DNA of 64,000 bases from Phocaeicola salanitronis DSM 18170 (GCF_000190575.1 NC_015164.1:310001-374000), one strand, 5' to 3'; numbered from the stretch's first letter, positions 25,399 to 34,198 are shown. Notes: a model not told the origin generated them from the sequence alone. Translations and numbers: made by a program.

Positions 25399-26532
25399 AT
25401 GCAAGAAAAAATCTTAATAATCGCCCATCTTTCATTTTCAGGTATGGGACCGTATGTTAGTGAAATAGTGAACACATTATCACCTAATGATAATATTAAC
25501 TATTTCTTTTTTGATATGGAGGATAATTTCTTTGAGAAAAATGTAAAGCCTGAATTACATTCAAAAAGTATTTTCTTTAAATTTCATCATGGTATAATTT
25601 CTAAGGCTGATTTCTTGCTTGGTTACTATAGTGCTAAATACCGTAGAAAACTATTATCTTATTGCGTAAAAAATGAAATTACTATTGTTCATTTTATCAA
25701 TGGTTGTACAGATACTAAAGTATTGAATAAGCTTCATAAAAAAGGAATTAAAACATTAGTGACGGTACATGATTTACATCCTCACGAGCAGAAAAAAGAA
25801 TTCTATAAAATATGGAAATATAAAGTTTTGGCTAAACAAGAAATGCAAAATTTTAAAATATGCCCTAACTTACTCACCAATAGCCGTCTTCAATATGAAG
25901 AACTAAAGCGAATGTTCCCTGAAAAAAATATTTTTTTTCATGAATTCCCTTCTTTGGTTTCAAGCGAAATTAAAAATGGAAATGAAATTCCTCCAGAACT
26001 TAGAGAATTGCAAAATAAATACATTCTTTTTTTTGGTCGAATAGAAGAATATAAAGGTATAGGATTACTCTTTGATGCTTTTTGTCAATCTTCAATCCTA
26101 AATAATAAATATACATTAGTTCTTGCGGGAAAAGGGAAATTACCGACAAAAATAACTGATCAAACACATAATGTAATATTAATTAACCGTTATATTGCTG
26201 ACAAAGAAATCGCTTATTTATATCGAAATGCAGCTGCTGTTGTCTATCCTTACATATCAGCGACTCAATCAGGGGTATTATCTTTAGCTTGTTTTTTTTG
26301 TACTCCAATGTTAGTCTCAGACATTCCCTATTTTACTTCAATGGTAAGGCAGTCTAAAATAGCGATGACATTTAAAAGCGGCTGTATTGAAGACCTTACA
26401 AAACAATTAAAATGTTTATTAAACAGTGATACGTTGCAAATGGAAAAAGACCAGCAAGTATTTTATAACAAATATTACTCGAATGTTTCTATCAGAAACA
26501 GCTTGTTAAATATCTATCTCAACTTGAAATAG
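25399..26532 (+). CDS. Glycosyltransferase family 4
   Basis: A GT-B enzyme of 377 residues from the ATG at 25399 (an in-frame GTG lies one codon upstream). N-terminal half: LIIAHLSFSGMGPYVSEIVN, with TVHDLHPHE. C-terminal GT1_2 domain: ILFFGRIEEYKGIGLLFDAF and YPYISATQSGVLSLACFF in place of the E-x7-E motif (the first Glu is Ser/Thr-Gln here). Very AT-rich. Sugar specificity unknown. Confidence 0.85.
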   Translation: MQEKILIIAHLSFSGMGPYVSEIVNTLSPNDNINYFFFDMEDNFFEKNVKPELHSKSIFFKFHHGIISKADFLLGYYSAKYRRKLLSYCVKNEITIVHFINGCTDTKVLNKLHKKGIKTLVTVHDLHPHEQKKEFYKIWKYKVLAKQEMQNFKICPNLLTNSRLQYEELKRMFPEKNIFFHEFPSLVSSEIKNGNEIPPELRELQNKYILFFGRIEEYKGIGLLFDAFCQSSILNNKYTLVLAGKGKLPTKITDQTHNVILINRYIADKEIAYLYRNAAAVVYPYISATQSGVLSLACFFCTPMLVSDIPYFTSMVRQSKIAMTFKSGCIEDLTKQLKCLLNSDTLQMEKDQQVFYNKYYSNVSIRNSLLNIYLNLK

Positions 26533-26536
26533 TACA

Positions 26537-26906
26537 ATGAAAAAAATATCTTTTATTTTACCAATTTATAATGTTGCTCCATACTTACAACAATGTTTTG
26601 ATTCGATACATCCTTTTCTTATAAAAGGTCATCAAATGATATTAGTCAATAACGGAGAAGGATCGCTTTTCAACAAATGGGGATTCTAAAATATATAGAT
26701 TATTAAAAGACTATGACTTACAGGATTTTCATTGTATATTGGAGAATGGAAAGCAGCTCATTTCTGTTGTAGAAAAAATTCCTTAACTCATGTCTTGTTT
26801 TGATGCCACATATATTGCCCATAAAAATAAAGAATATATTACGCAGGCGATGAACTTGTTAAAAGTCATCAGACAAAGCTATGATGCGACTCTAAAGCTA
26901 CATTAA
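26537..26906 (+). pseudogene. Glycosyltransferase family 2 remnant
   Basis: The first frame reads MKKISFILPIYNVAPYLQQC, then FDSIHPFLIKGHQMILVNNG, the GT2 start, but stops after 50 codons. A second piece (DAT YIAHKNKEYI TQAMNLLKVI type, ending KLH at 26904-26906) looks like the C-terminal tail of the same gene. The catalytic centre is missing. The gene was probably lost by internal deletion; its neighbours on both sides are intact. Confidence 0.7.
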
Positions 26907-26924
26907 TTTTTTACTTTTAATATC

Positions 26925-28010
26925 ATGCACATCTATTTTTTTATTCAGGATATATCCTTAACAGGTGGAACAGAAAGGGTAACAGTAAATTTGTCTAATC
27001 TGTTTGTTGCAAAAGGACATCAGGTGACTATCGTTTCTTTCAATAAGGGAAAAGAAAAAGAAACTTATCAAACAGTACCGGAAGTAGATATTGTTTATTT
27101 ATCACATGAACGATATCCTATTGATAATGGTTTTATCGCTCGTTTATACTCTTTTTATCAAAGTATTAATGCTTTAAAAACGTTTTTTAAAACACAGGTA
27201 GACCAATATGAAAAGAATGTTTTCATCGGACAAAACTTTTTCGCCAATACCTTGTTATGGTTGATTGGACAATCTAAGTATGTATTAGGATGTGAACATT
27301 TTAAGTATGACTTGTATCCGAAACCTGTCAGGGCTTTAAGATGCTTTGTTTATTCTTTCTTTAAAAAGATAATCGTATTGACCGATAAAGTCCGGATGAG
27401 GTTTTGCAGGCATCTTCCACAAAATAAAGTTGTCACTATTCCTAATATGGCGATTGCTAATGATGATTTTAAATTGGACCTAACCAGTAAGACCATCATT
27501 GCCGTAGGGCGTTTGCATCCTTCAAAAGGATTTGACATGCTGATTCCAGCAGCAAAAGACGTATTTGACAAGCATCCGGATTGGCATTTGAACATATTCG
27601 GAGAAGGAGAATTGAAAGAGGCATTACAATCACAAATTCAAGCTCTTGGTCTGCAAAGGAATATATTCTTAAAGGGATATACGGATAATATAAATGGGGA
27701 GTTCGCAAAAAGCGCCTTTTTTGTATTATCATCCAGATATGAAGGTTTCCCCATGGTCTTAGTGGAAGCAATGAGCCTGGGGATGCCTTCTGTAGCATTC
27801 GATTGCCCGGAAGGTCCCGCACAATTATTGGCAGAAGGAGGAGGCATCTTAGTTGAAAAAGAAAACATCTCCAAATTGTCTGAAGCCATGGATTATATGA
27901 TAGAACATCCCGATTTCAGACAAAAGTGTTCTAAACATAGAGAGTTCATAAAAGAGCATTTGTCTCCGAAAGTTATCTATGAAAAATGGCGAAATGTTTT
28001 TTTAAGTTAA
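26925..28010 (+). CDS. Glycosyltransferase family 4
   Basis: A 361-residue GT-B enzyme. It begins MHIYFFIQDISLTGGTERVT, with the GG-x-x-R acceptor-side pattern, and has IIAVGRLHPSKGFDMLIPAA, LKGYTDNINGEFAKSAFFVL and SSRYEGFPMVLVEAMSLGMP, the E-x7-E donor motif of GT4. This is the most canonical glycosyltransferase of the block. It lies 18 bp after the GT2 remnant. Confidence 0.92.
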   Translation: MHIYFFIQDISLTGGTERVTVNLSNLFVAKGHQVTIVSFNKGKEKETYQTVPEVDIVYLSHERYPIDNGFIARLYSFYQSINALKTFFKTQVDQYEKNVFIGQNFFANTLLWLIGQSKYVLGCEHFKYDLYPKPVRALRCFVYSFFKKIIVLTDKVRMRFCRHLPQNKVVTIPNMAIANDDFKLDLTSKTIIAVGRLHPSKGFDMLIPAAKDVFDKHPDWHLNIFGEGELKEALQSQIQALGLQRNIFLKGYTDNINGEFAKSAFFVLSSRYEGFPMVLVEAMSLGMPSVAFDCPEGPAQLLAEGGGILVEKENISKLSEAMDYMIEHPDFRQKCSKHREFIKEHLSPKVIYEKWRNVFLS

Positions 28011-28030
28011 ATGAAAAATGCAATGAATAA

Positions 28031-28597
28031 TTATGGCTGGATAGTTACGCGCGGTACATTACTTTTAATTACACTCCTTTTCTGGAAACAGTTTATGGAA
28101 TACCAGCAGAAAACATTCTTTACATACATGGGGAAATATCAAACAAGCAGAATCTTCCTATTATAGGACATGATGGAACAGACACATTTGAACTTTGGAC
28201 TAAGTCAAATCCTCAAGGATACAAACGACATTATACCTCTAATAGGGCAGAGCTGCCAGAAGAAGAAATGATGACCGAGGCTGTGGAGGAATACTTTGAG
28301 TTATCAAGAAAGCCCGTTGCCGACATTTTAAAGAAAAACGAATGTTTTATCAACGATTTGTATGATATCAGAACAATAATCATTCTCGGTCATTCTTTAG
28401 GGAATGTGGATATGCCTTACTTCAAAGCCATATATGAATCAAATGATAGTCCGGCACAAATAAAATGGTACATGAGCTACTATAGCGATTCCGAGAAAAG
28501 AACATTGGAAGAAAAATTGCGCTCACATGTTGTTGGCGACAAGACACCAATTGCGATGTTTAGAATGGAGGGCTGGCTGATACAGAAAAATCCATAA
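28031..28597 (+). pseudogene. AbiH family phage-defence gene, 5'-truncated remnant
   Basis: An open frame without a start reads YITFNYTPFLETVYGIPAEN, ILYIHGEISN, then after ~60 codons TIIILGHSLGNVDMPYFKAI and KWYMSYYSDSEK. These are the hallmark pieces of AbiH abortive-infection proteins (FNYT...LYIHG...LGHS...D.PYF). An in-frame TAA lies at about 28028, and the N-terminal ~150 codons of the family are absent. An ATG at 28268 would give only 109 residues. It sits between two capsule genes, an unusual place for a defence gene. Confidence 0.75.
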
Positions 28598-28644
28598 CAG
28601 TGCATTGAATCTTTTCGTTTTATCTATTTCAAACAATATATTTT

Positions 28645-29421
28645 ATGAATATCAAGATTTTGGTGGCGGCTCACAAGCAATGTGAAATGCCCAAAGACAA
28701 CGTGTACCTGCCTGTACAGGTGGGCAAGGCTCTGCATCCGGATTTAGACTTAGGTTATCAGCCTGACAATGGGGGGGAGAACATTTCGGAGAAAAATCCT
28801 TATTACAGTGAACTGACTGCCGTTTATTGGGCTTGGAAAAACCTGAAGGCGGATTATGTAGGATTGGTGCATTACCGCAGATATCTCGGAATGAAACACG
28901 GGAAAGATAAGTGGCAATGTCTGCTGACAAAGGAAGAAGCCCAAACACTATGCAAGAAACATGACATCATATTGCCACAGAAACGGAGATACTATATAGA
29001 ATCGCTTTGGTCGCACTACGAACATACGCACGACATTTCTCATTTGGAAAAGACCAAAGGTATTATTGCGAAAGACTATCCGGAATATCTGCCTGCTTTC
29101 AACAAGGTAATGAAACGAACGTGGGGACACATGTTTAACATGTTCATCATGAAGAAGAGTTATGCGGATGAGTATTGTGCATGGTTGTTTGACATTCTAT
29201 TTAAAGTGGAGAAACAAATAGATTTCTCTACTTTGTCAGCATTTGATGCCCGCCTGTTCGGTAGAATCAGCGAGTTGCTACTTGATGTATGGATAGAGAC
29301 CAAAGGGTATTCCTATAAAGAGGTAAAAATGATACAGCTGGGAAACGAGAACTGGTCTCAAAAAATAAAATACTTCTTGGCGGCTAAGTTCTTTGGCAAG
29401 AAATATACGCAAAGCAGATAA
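28645..29421 (+). CDS. DUF4422 domain protein (capsule-associated putative glycosyltransferase)
   Basis: A 258-residue protein: MNIKILVAAHKQCEMPKDNV, YLPVQVGKAL, then NPYYSELTAVYWAWKNLKAD and YVGLVHYRRYLGMK, the pattern of DUF4422, which is common in capsule and LPS clusters and is thought to be glycosyltransferase-like. It is the last gene of the polysaccharide block. IS66 remnant 2 begins 12 bp after its stop. Confidence 0.88.
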   Translation: MNIKILVAAHKQCEMPKDNVYLPVQVGKALHPDLDLGYQPDNGGENISEKNPYYSELTAVYWAWKNLKADYVGLVHYRRYLGMKHGKDKWQCLLTKEEAQTLCKKHDIILPQKRRYYIESLWSHYEHTHDISHLEKTKGIIAKDYPEYLPAFNKVMKRTWGHMFNMFIMKKSYADEYCAWLFDILFKVEKQIDFSTLSAFDARLFGRISELLLDVWIETKGYSYKEVKMIQLGNENWSQKIKYFLAAKFFGKKYTQSR

Positions 29422-29499
29422 ATCCATAAAATTGTAAGCAGTCAAAAAAAGGCTATTGATTGAAATGGGTACCTTCGCTGCCGACTAAATTTATAGAAT

Positions 29500-30058
29500 T
29501 ATGTATAGCAGTGAAGATCTTGAAAGGTTTTACTTTCAGTACCAGACGGAGGCGTTACCCCGTGGAGAATCTCTCCAATCGTTTTGTGTCAAGAACAAAG
29601 TCCCTTATAACATTTTCCAGAAATGGTTTAAGGATACCCGCAAAAAAGTAGTTGAGGTTCAGGTTGACGGTGCTCCTGAGATTACCCATGAAGAAAAGAT
29701 TAAGAAGCTGTTTTGAATTTCTCCAAAAGTTTTTCTTGGCTTGATGTATCCGTTTTCGTGTGTGCTTTGGGCGATTTTTTGGTCTTTTTTGCTCCTGTTC
29801 TTCGTCAGATAGCCCGCTATCTTCCTCATCACAGAAGCGAAAATGCCTCAAAAACTCATCCCAAATCATCGCACGATAAATTCAAAACAGCTTCTAAGAC
29901 TGGTGACCGGCCTAAACCTGTATCAAAAGGCTGCAATGACAATCCCGTCCGCATATGGATTGACATCCGTATCAGTAATGGGTTACACTTGTCCCAAAAG
30001 AATTTAAGCTATCAGGACTTAGTCCGGATGATAGAGAAGCTGGAGGGTCTATGCTGAG
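29500..30058 (+). pseudogene. IS66 accessory gene tnpA, split by an R2 MITE
   Basis: First piece: MYSSEDLERFYFQYQTEALP, then RGESLQSFCVKNKVPYNIFQ and KWFKDTRKK, the helix-turn-helix start of IS66 TnpA. After the 192-bp R2 element (29704-29894) the same gene continues with TGDRPKPVSKGCNDN, VRIWIDIRISNGLHLSQKNL and MIEKLEGLC. Removing the R2 element plus one TAA restores a continuous frame, which shows that the MITE jumped into it. Confidence 0.85.
29704..29894 (+). mobile_element. R2 MITE in tnpA, TAA target duplication
   Basis: An R2 copy (191 bp; one A fewer near the left end) with GAAGCTG...CAGCTTC ends and TAA at 29701-29703 and 29895-29897. Confidence 0.9.
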
Positions 30059-30233
30059 TGTTACCGGTCTGAATCATTTTTATTATGTGCGTGACTTTAC
30101 CGATATGCGTTGCAAGCACAGCCGTGTGTTGTCTATCATTCATAGGAATGACCATTTCTAAAAACACCTTACGCAACTGGCTTAAGAAAGGCAAGAAATA
30201 CCTTGATGAGCTGGTTCGTGTATTGAAGAGTAT

Positions 30234-30445
30234 CATGTCCAACGGATACAAGGCTTATATATTTATCGGGGATGAGTTGAAATCCGCCCGGTTTAAAGAT
30301 ACCATACATCAAGTTTGTATGTCCCATGTCAAAAACAAGTTTGTCAAGGCTTACAACCAGGGCGGTGAACCGACGGCTGAACGCTTTTCCAATATCTTAA
30401 GGGAATTCTTTATGAGGGAGCGTAAATATGATGATGCCGGATTTA
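30234..30445 (+). pseudogene. IS66 transposase (TnpC) internal fragment
   Basis: Reads GYKAYIFIGDELKSARFKDT, then HQVCMSHVKNKFVKAYNQGG and ILREFFMRERKYDDAGF before the R2 element. It is ~93% like the fragment at 16505 by eye. After the R2 element the sequence resumes only at the IS66 3' non-coding end, so about 440 bp of tnpC is deleted at this junction. Confidence 0.8.
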
Positions 30446-30637
30446 GAAGCTGTTTTGAATTTCTCCAAAAAGTTTTTCTTGGCTTGATGTGTTCGTTTTC
30501 GTGTGTGCTTTGGGCGATTTTTTGGTCCTTTTCGCTCCTGTTCTTCGTCAGATAGCCCGCTATCTTCCTCATCACAGAAGCGAAAATGCCTCAAAAACTC
30601 ATCCCAAATCATCACACGATAAATTCAAAACAGCTTC
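30446..30637 (+). mobile_element. R2 MITE at a tnpC deletion junction
   Basis: A complete 192-bp R2 copy. The left flank is TTA and the right flank TAA, not a matching duplication, and the tnpC coding end that should follow is missing. Both facts fit a deletion that started at the element's right end after insertion. Confidence 0.88.
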
Positions 30638-30711
30638 TAAATTCAAAACCAATTAATTAACAAAACTCGGTTTAGGGCACTGAAAAGTGCCCTTTCAAAA
30701 GGGGTGAGTGC

Positions 30712-31965
30712 TTACCCTTCTAACATCCATTTCCAGACAGGAATGATTTCGATAGTCTGATTACCTATAACAATACTGCTTTCCTCATTATAAGTAATGA
30801 CAACCGAACGCTTTAGAGGCTTGAAGGCATTAAGCTTGACTAAGGCGGAAACTTCACGGTTGCGAGTCTCTTGATCGCTCATGTCATAAGATACTTGTAT
30901 GCCAAGTTGCTCCGAAGGTATATAAAAATCAACTTCTACATTCCGGTTGTAATAAAACAACCCTTCACCGTATGTACGTAGCAAATAAATAGACACCACA
31001 TTTTCAAGCAGCTTGCTTTCTGGGTTAATAAGAAAAAGATTCAAAACACCGTTGTCATAAAAATAATGTTTCTGCATCACTTCCCGTTGCGGAATGGTAT
31101 CGGTAAAGTTTGATATGGAAAAGCAGAGATACGCTTCTTTTAAATAAGATAAATAGGTTGATATGGTGTTACGGTTTATTTTAGTTCCATCACCTTGCAA
31201 AATGTTTTGCAGACGCTTTACAGCCATCGGCTGCATTACGCTATCAGCAAGCTTCCGTATAAGTAGCGTCATACTTCGTTCGTTACGAATGCCTTTTCTA
31301 ATAATGATATCCGAATAGAGCACTTTCTGGTAAAGTGACGTAAGCCATAAACGCTTATCGATGAAAGAAAATGATTCAGCCAACCCACCGAAATAAAAGT
31401 AATCGCTAAGTAAACGTACTACTTCCGCTTTTTGAGACGTAAGATGCCAATGCGGTTGAAGCACCACTCCTTTATATTGCAGGTATTCGGAAAAAGTGAA
31501 AGGCCAAATCTCTTGCATAAGGAATCGGCCTCCAAGCGTAGATGCTATTTCCCGACTCAGCATGTGCGCGTTACTGCCTGTAATGAATACCCGCCGTCCT
31601 TCATCGGCAAGTCTTCTGGCAAAATGCTCCCAACCGTCAATGTTTTGGATTTCATCGAGAAAGATTATCGGCTCATGTACAAAAAGTTCGCTGTAAGCAT
31701 CAATGATAATGTGTAAGTCTTCTTTTTTAATATCGGTAATCCGTTCATCTTCGAAATTAACGAACAAGATTTCATGCGCATCATGTCCTTCATTTAACAA
31801 TTGCTGAATATATTGATAAAGCATGTATGTTTTACCGGCACGACGCATCCCGACAAAAACGTAATTCCCTACCGGATCTATTTTTATATTACGTTTTTGC
31901 AACTTTATATTTTTAATGAAATCTTGTTGCCACAAGATGATTTCTTGAATGACTTTTTTTCCCAT
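30712..31965 (-). CDS. AAA ATPase with DUF4143 domain
   Basis: A 417-residue protein from the ATG at 31965. Longer frames upstream run through promoter and R2 DNA. It has Walker A GMRRAGKTYM near residue 39, Walker B IIFLDEIQN, the sensor-like VFITGSNAHMLSRE, and a C-terminal DUF4143/PD-(D/E)XK-like part with VDFYIPSEQLGIQVSYDM. Many such genes are scattered in Bacteroidetes and their role is unknown. The stop codon (30712-30714) lies within the terminal repeat of IS66 remnant 2, so the natural C-terminus may have been changed by a few residues. Confidence 0.88.
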   Translation of the reverse strand: MGKKVIQEIILWQQDFIKNIKLQKRNIKIDPVGNYVFVGMRRAGKTYMLYQYIQQLLNEGHDAHEILFVNFEDERITDIKKEDLHIIIDAYSELFVHEPIIFLDEIQNIDGWEHFARRLADEGRRVFITGSNAHMLSREIASTLGGRFLMQEIWPFTFSEYLQYKGVVLQPHWHLTSQKAEVVRLLSDYFYFGGLAESFSFIDKRLWLTSLYQKVLYSDIIIRKGIRNERSMTLLIRKLADSVMQPMAVKRLQNILQGDGTKINRNTISTYLSYLKEAYLCFSISNFTDTIPQREVMQKHYFYDNGVLNLFLINPESKLLENVVSIYLLRTYGEGLFYYNRNVEVDFYIPSEQLGIQVSYDMSDQETRNREVSALVKLNAFKPLKRSVVITYNEESSIVIGNQTIEIIPVWKWMLEG

Positions 31966-31985
31966 GTTGATTTTTGCTTTGAAAG

Positions 31986-32052
31986 CAAAGATAGTAAAAA
32001 TTATTATATAAAGAGCATAATCGTGTAAAATATGCTCTTTATAAAGTGCATA
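31986..32052 (-). promoter_or_regulatory. Promoter and three-half-site operator of the DUF4143 ATPase gene
   Basis: CAAAGATA (31986-31993) is the minus-strand -7 box TATCTTTG. Upstream of it lies a 13-base motif TATAAAGAGCATA (32007-32019), its exact inverted copy (32031-32043) and a further direct copy with one change (TATAAAGTGCATA, 32040-32052). The -33 region falls between them. This looks like a repressor site; a similar arrangement precedes the second DUF4143 ATPase gene at 61330. Confidence 0.6.
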
Positions 32053-32107
32053 TTTATCTGATTTATGTTTCCTGTAGAATAAAATCATTAGAAAAATCAA
32101 ATAATAA

Positions 32108-32299
32108 GAAGCTGTTTTGAATTTATCGTGCGCTGATTTGGGATGAGTTTTTGAGGCATTTTCGCTTCTGTGATGAGGAAGATAGCGGGCTATCTGACGA
32201 AGAACAGGAGCGGAAAGGACCAAAAAATCGCCCAAAGCACACACGAAAACGAATACATCAAGCCAAGAAAAACTTTTTGGAGAAATTCAAAACAGCTTC
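32108..32299 (-). mobile_element. R2 MITE, complete copy with TAA target duplication
   Basis: A 192-bp R2 copy in reverse orientation relative to 29704, flanked by TAA at 32105-32107 and 32300-32302. It separates the ATPase promoter region from a radical SAM fragment. Confidence 0.9.
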
Positions 32300-32323
32300 T
32301 AAACATAAATTAAACTTTCTATA

Positions 32324-32530
32324 ATGTCAAGTACAAACATTCCGCGTCCGACGGACGCAAGCATTATCCTGACATATCGTTGTCCGATGCGCTGTCAGAT
32401 GTGTAATATCTGGAAGAATCCTACCAACCGGCAGGAGGAAATCAAAGCTACAGATTTTCTGAAAAGGAAAAGGCGCGGAAAGAATCAGAATCCTGATTGT
32501 TTCTGCGCCTTTGCAATTTATGTGTCATAA
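32324..32530 (+). pseudogene. Radical SAM protein, N-terminal fragment
   Basis: MSSTNIPRPTDASIILTYRC followed by PMRCQMCNIWKNPTNRQEEI shows the CxxxCxxC iron-sulfur motif (C-P-M-R-C-Q-M-C) at the start of a radical SAM enzyme of the kind found in polysaccharide clusters. After about 43 codons the homology ends, and the frame continues through a terminator hairpin to a chance stop. The catalytic barrel is missing, so it cannot function. Confidence 0.75.
32468..32512 (-). terminator. Terminator hairpin after the clostripain gene
   Basis: Imperfect stem of ~20 bp (AAAGGCGC... CAG against CTG...GCGCCTTT). On the minus strand the stem is followed by TTTCC, and it lies 22 bp past the clostripain stop, so it probably ends that transcript. 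Confidence 0.65.
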
Positions 32531-32533
32531 ACC

Positions 32534-33760
32534 TTATTCACTCCATACTGTCTGGTACCACGAAATGGCGGAACGGTAATAGTCGTTCCATCGGGTATTT
32601 CCTGGCACGGCATCGGGAATGTACATGCCCATTCCGCAATACTTGTCTTCGTCAAAATCGCCTATGATTTGACGGTTTACACTTTCTATGCAGCTTTTAG
32701 CTATTATCGTTTGGCTTAAAATTTGTTGGAATGCATCAGGAAGTACACCTTCATTCAGTTGTTGAATAAGGTCTGCTATATCAAAAGAGAAAAAACGGAA
32801 TTGATTTCTTCCGTATTGTTGGATTGCATGGGAAGATAGATTTTCCACCAAAGAAGCTTTTGAAGCAATTTCTTCTCGCACAGAAGCTGCGAAAGCATCC
32901 ATTTGTGTACAATCCACTACGGCGTATGTCCCCCATCGCCCTATTTCTCTATTGAACGAAACAACATCTGTACATATTTGGTTGAAATCGATATCATCTT
33001 GATATAACTCAGATAAAATGCGATGATAAGGGAAACCCTCTGTTGGCGTTTCCATTACAGATGCGATGCAATAATGTGTAGCATTTCGTAGTTCGTAACA
33101 AACTTCGGCGGTTTGCATCATGCAGGCATCAAACAAGACAAAATCAAGATTGCCGGGGAAGCTAGCTTCTAGTACATCGGCAAACTCGGGTATGTTAATG
33201 GAATTGTATGTGCTTCCATCCTGACCGAATGATTTTGTGGAAATAAACGGATTTTCTTCAGCAGGCATCCAGCTGGTGGCGTGCGATCCGAAAATAAGTC
33301 CGTAGCTTTCTGCCGGAATTATATCTGCCATGGCTTGCAAATTTGCTTGCATGACATCCGGATCGGTGGCGGTACCTGGAACTGCTGTATATTTCAATGC
33401 TTGTTCTACGACATTCCCTGTTGTTATGTCGCTTCCTTCTAAAGCAGGCTGTCCGTTTATCTGTCCATGTCCATCGGTGAAGAATGTTAAGATTTGCGTT
33501 TCCTTTAGATAACCGTTGTTATAGCTGTTGTTTGAAGACGGCTTGTAATAAATGGCTAACGAACAAGAGTCTTGGCTTTGTGCCAGACTTTCGTACATCC
33601 ATACTACATTGTTCATGATGTCTGTATCCAAGTTGTTGTTGGCTATCAGATAAGCAAGTATCGCCCGTTTGGACTGTACGGGGCGTTCATGTTCGGGTAT
33701 TTCGTCCGAGCATCCCACTAGGATGAAGAGTGAAACAATGTATAGGAACAGTTTTTTCAT
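32534..33760 (-). CDS. Clostripain-family (C11) cysteine peptidase lipoprotein
   Basis: A 408-residue lipoprotein (MKKLFLYIVSLFILVGCSDE, lipobox LVGC). The C11 fold motifs are visible: ILAYLIANNNLDTDIM at the N-terminus, the catalytic His region YGLIFGSHATSWMPAEEN and the catalytic Cys in FVLFDACMMQTAEVCYEL. Such enzymes cut after Arg or Lys, and some are activated by self-cleavage. It probably sits on the cell surface. The upstream gene (33763) ends 2 bp before its ATG, so the two form an operon. Confidence 0.92.
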   Translation of the reverse strand: MKKLFLYIVSLFILVGCSDEIPEHERPVQSKRAILAYLIANNNLDTDIMNNVVWMYESLAQSQDSCSLAIYYKPSSNNSYNNGYLKETQILTFFTDGHGQINGQPALEGSDITTGNVVEQALKYTAVPGTATDPDVMQANLQAMADIIPAESYGLIFGSHATSWMPAEENPFISTKSFGQDGSTYNSINIPEFADVLEASFPGNLDFVLFDACMMQTAEVCYELRNATHYCIASVMETPTEGFPYHRILSELYQDDIDFNQICTDVVSFNREIGRWGTYAVVDCTQMDAFAASVREEIASKASLVENLSSHAIQQYGRNQFRFFSFDIADLIQQLNEGVLPDAFQQILSQTIIAKSCIESVNRQIIGDFDEDKYCGMGMYIPDAVPGNTRWNDYYRSAISWYQTVWSE

Positions 33761-33762
33761 AA

Positions 33763-34170
33763 TCAGTATTGTATGGCTTTTTTAAACTGGAATTCCGGAT
33801 TTACGTCAATAAGTACCAAAGCATTCCCTTTCTGGTATTTTTCTTTCAGCTTATTGATTTCTTTCTGCAGATTCTTTTTCTTCTTATTGTAATAGACAAA
33901 GCAAGTACGGTTCTTCCCGTTTTCCTTTTGTTCTAAGTATTCTTTTAATTGGATGCTGTATTGGGCCCTGCCTATCAACAGGCCGTTATCGCTTAAAGAA
34001 GCACTGTCTACATATTGAATGTCTGTAAAATATACCAATGAGTCCGAGAATGAGGCAGATACTCCGGCAATGTATACACCATATTTATTTTTGTCCTTCG
34101 GCGATTTGGCAAGAACCGGAATGACCAGGGATGCGATAAGCAAAAAGCAAAGCAATTTGAACTGTTTCAT
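33763..34170 (-). CDS. Secreted small protein of unknown function
   Basis: 135 residues with a Sec signal peptide (MKQFKLLCFLLIASLVIPVL, cleavage after ALA-like VLAKS). The rest is a basic, Lys-rich alpha/beta domain (YGVYIAGVSASFSDSLVYFT, and KKKKNLQKEINKLKEKYQKG). I believe it is conserved next to the C11 peptidase and rpoD in Bacteroides, but I do not know a function. It is first in the operon with the peptidase; a minus-strand -7 box (CAAAAGTA, 34191-34198) lies upstream. Confidence 0.75.
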   Translation of the reverse strand: MKQFKLLCFLLIASLVIPVLAKSPKDKNKYGVYIAGVSASFSDSLVYFTDIQYVDSASLSDNGLLIGRAQYSIQLKEYLEQKENGKNRTCFVYYNKKKKNLQKEINKLKEKYQKGNALVLIDVNPEFQFKKAIQY

Positions 34171-34190
34171 AAATCTATAGTTTTATGAAG

Positions 34191-34198
34191 CAAAAGTA
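34191..34198 (-). promoter_or_regulatory. -7 promoter element of the small protein/clostripain operon
   Basis: CAAAAGTA on the plus strand reads TACTTTTG on the minus strand, an exact TAnnTTTG, 20 bp upstream of the ATG at 34170. Confidence 0.6.

Larger units (their letters stand above)
29434..30715 (+). mobile_element. IS66 family element remnant 2, interrupted by two R2 MITEs
   Basis: Left end GTAAGCAGTC (29434-29443) and right end GAGTGCTTAC (30706-30715) are IS66-type terminal repeats. Inside are tnpA in two pieces (29500-29703 and 29895-30058), the first ~35 codons of tnpB (MLSVTGLNHFYYVRDFTDMR, from 30052) running out of frame, a central scrap of tnpC, and the IS66 3' end with its hairpin. 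An intact element would be about 2.5 kb; this one is 1.28 kb including 384 bp of R2 DNA. No 8-bp target duplication is visible. Confidence 0.85.

Noticed and set aside
31966..32244. N-terminal extension of the DUF4143 ATPase frame at 30712
   Set aside because: It covers the promoter, the operator repeats and an R2 element.
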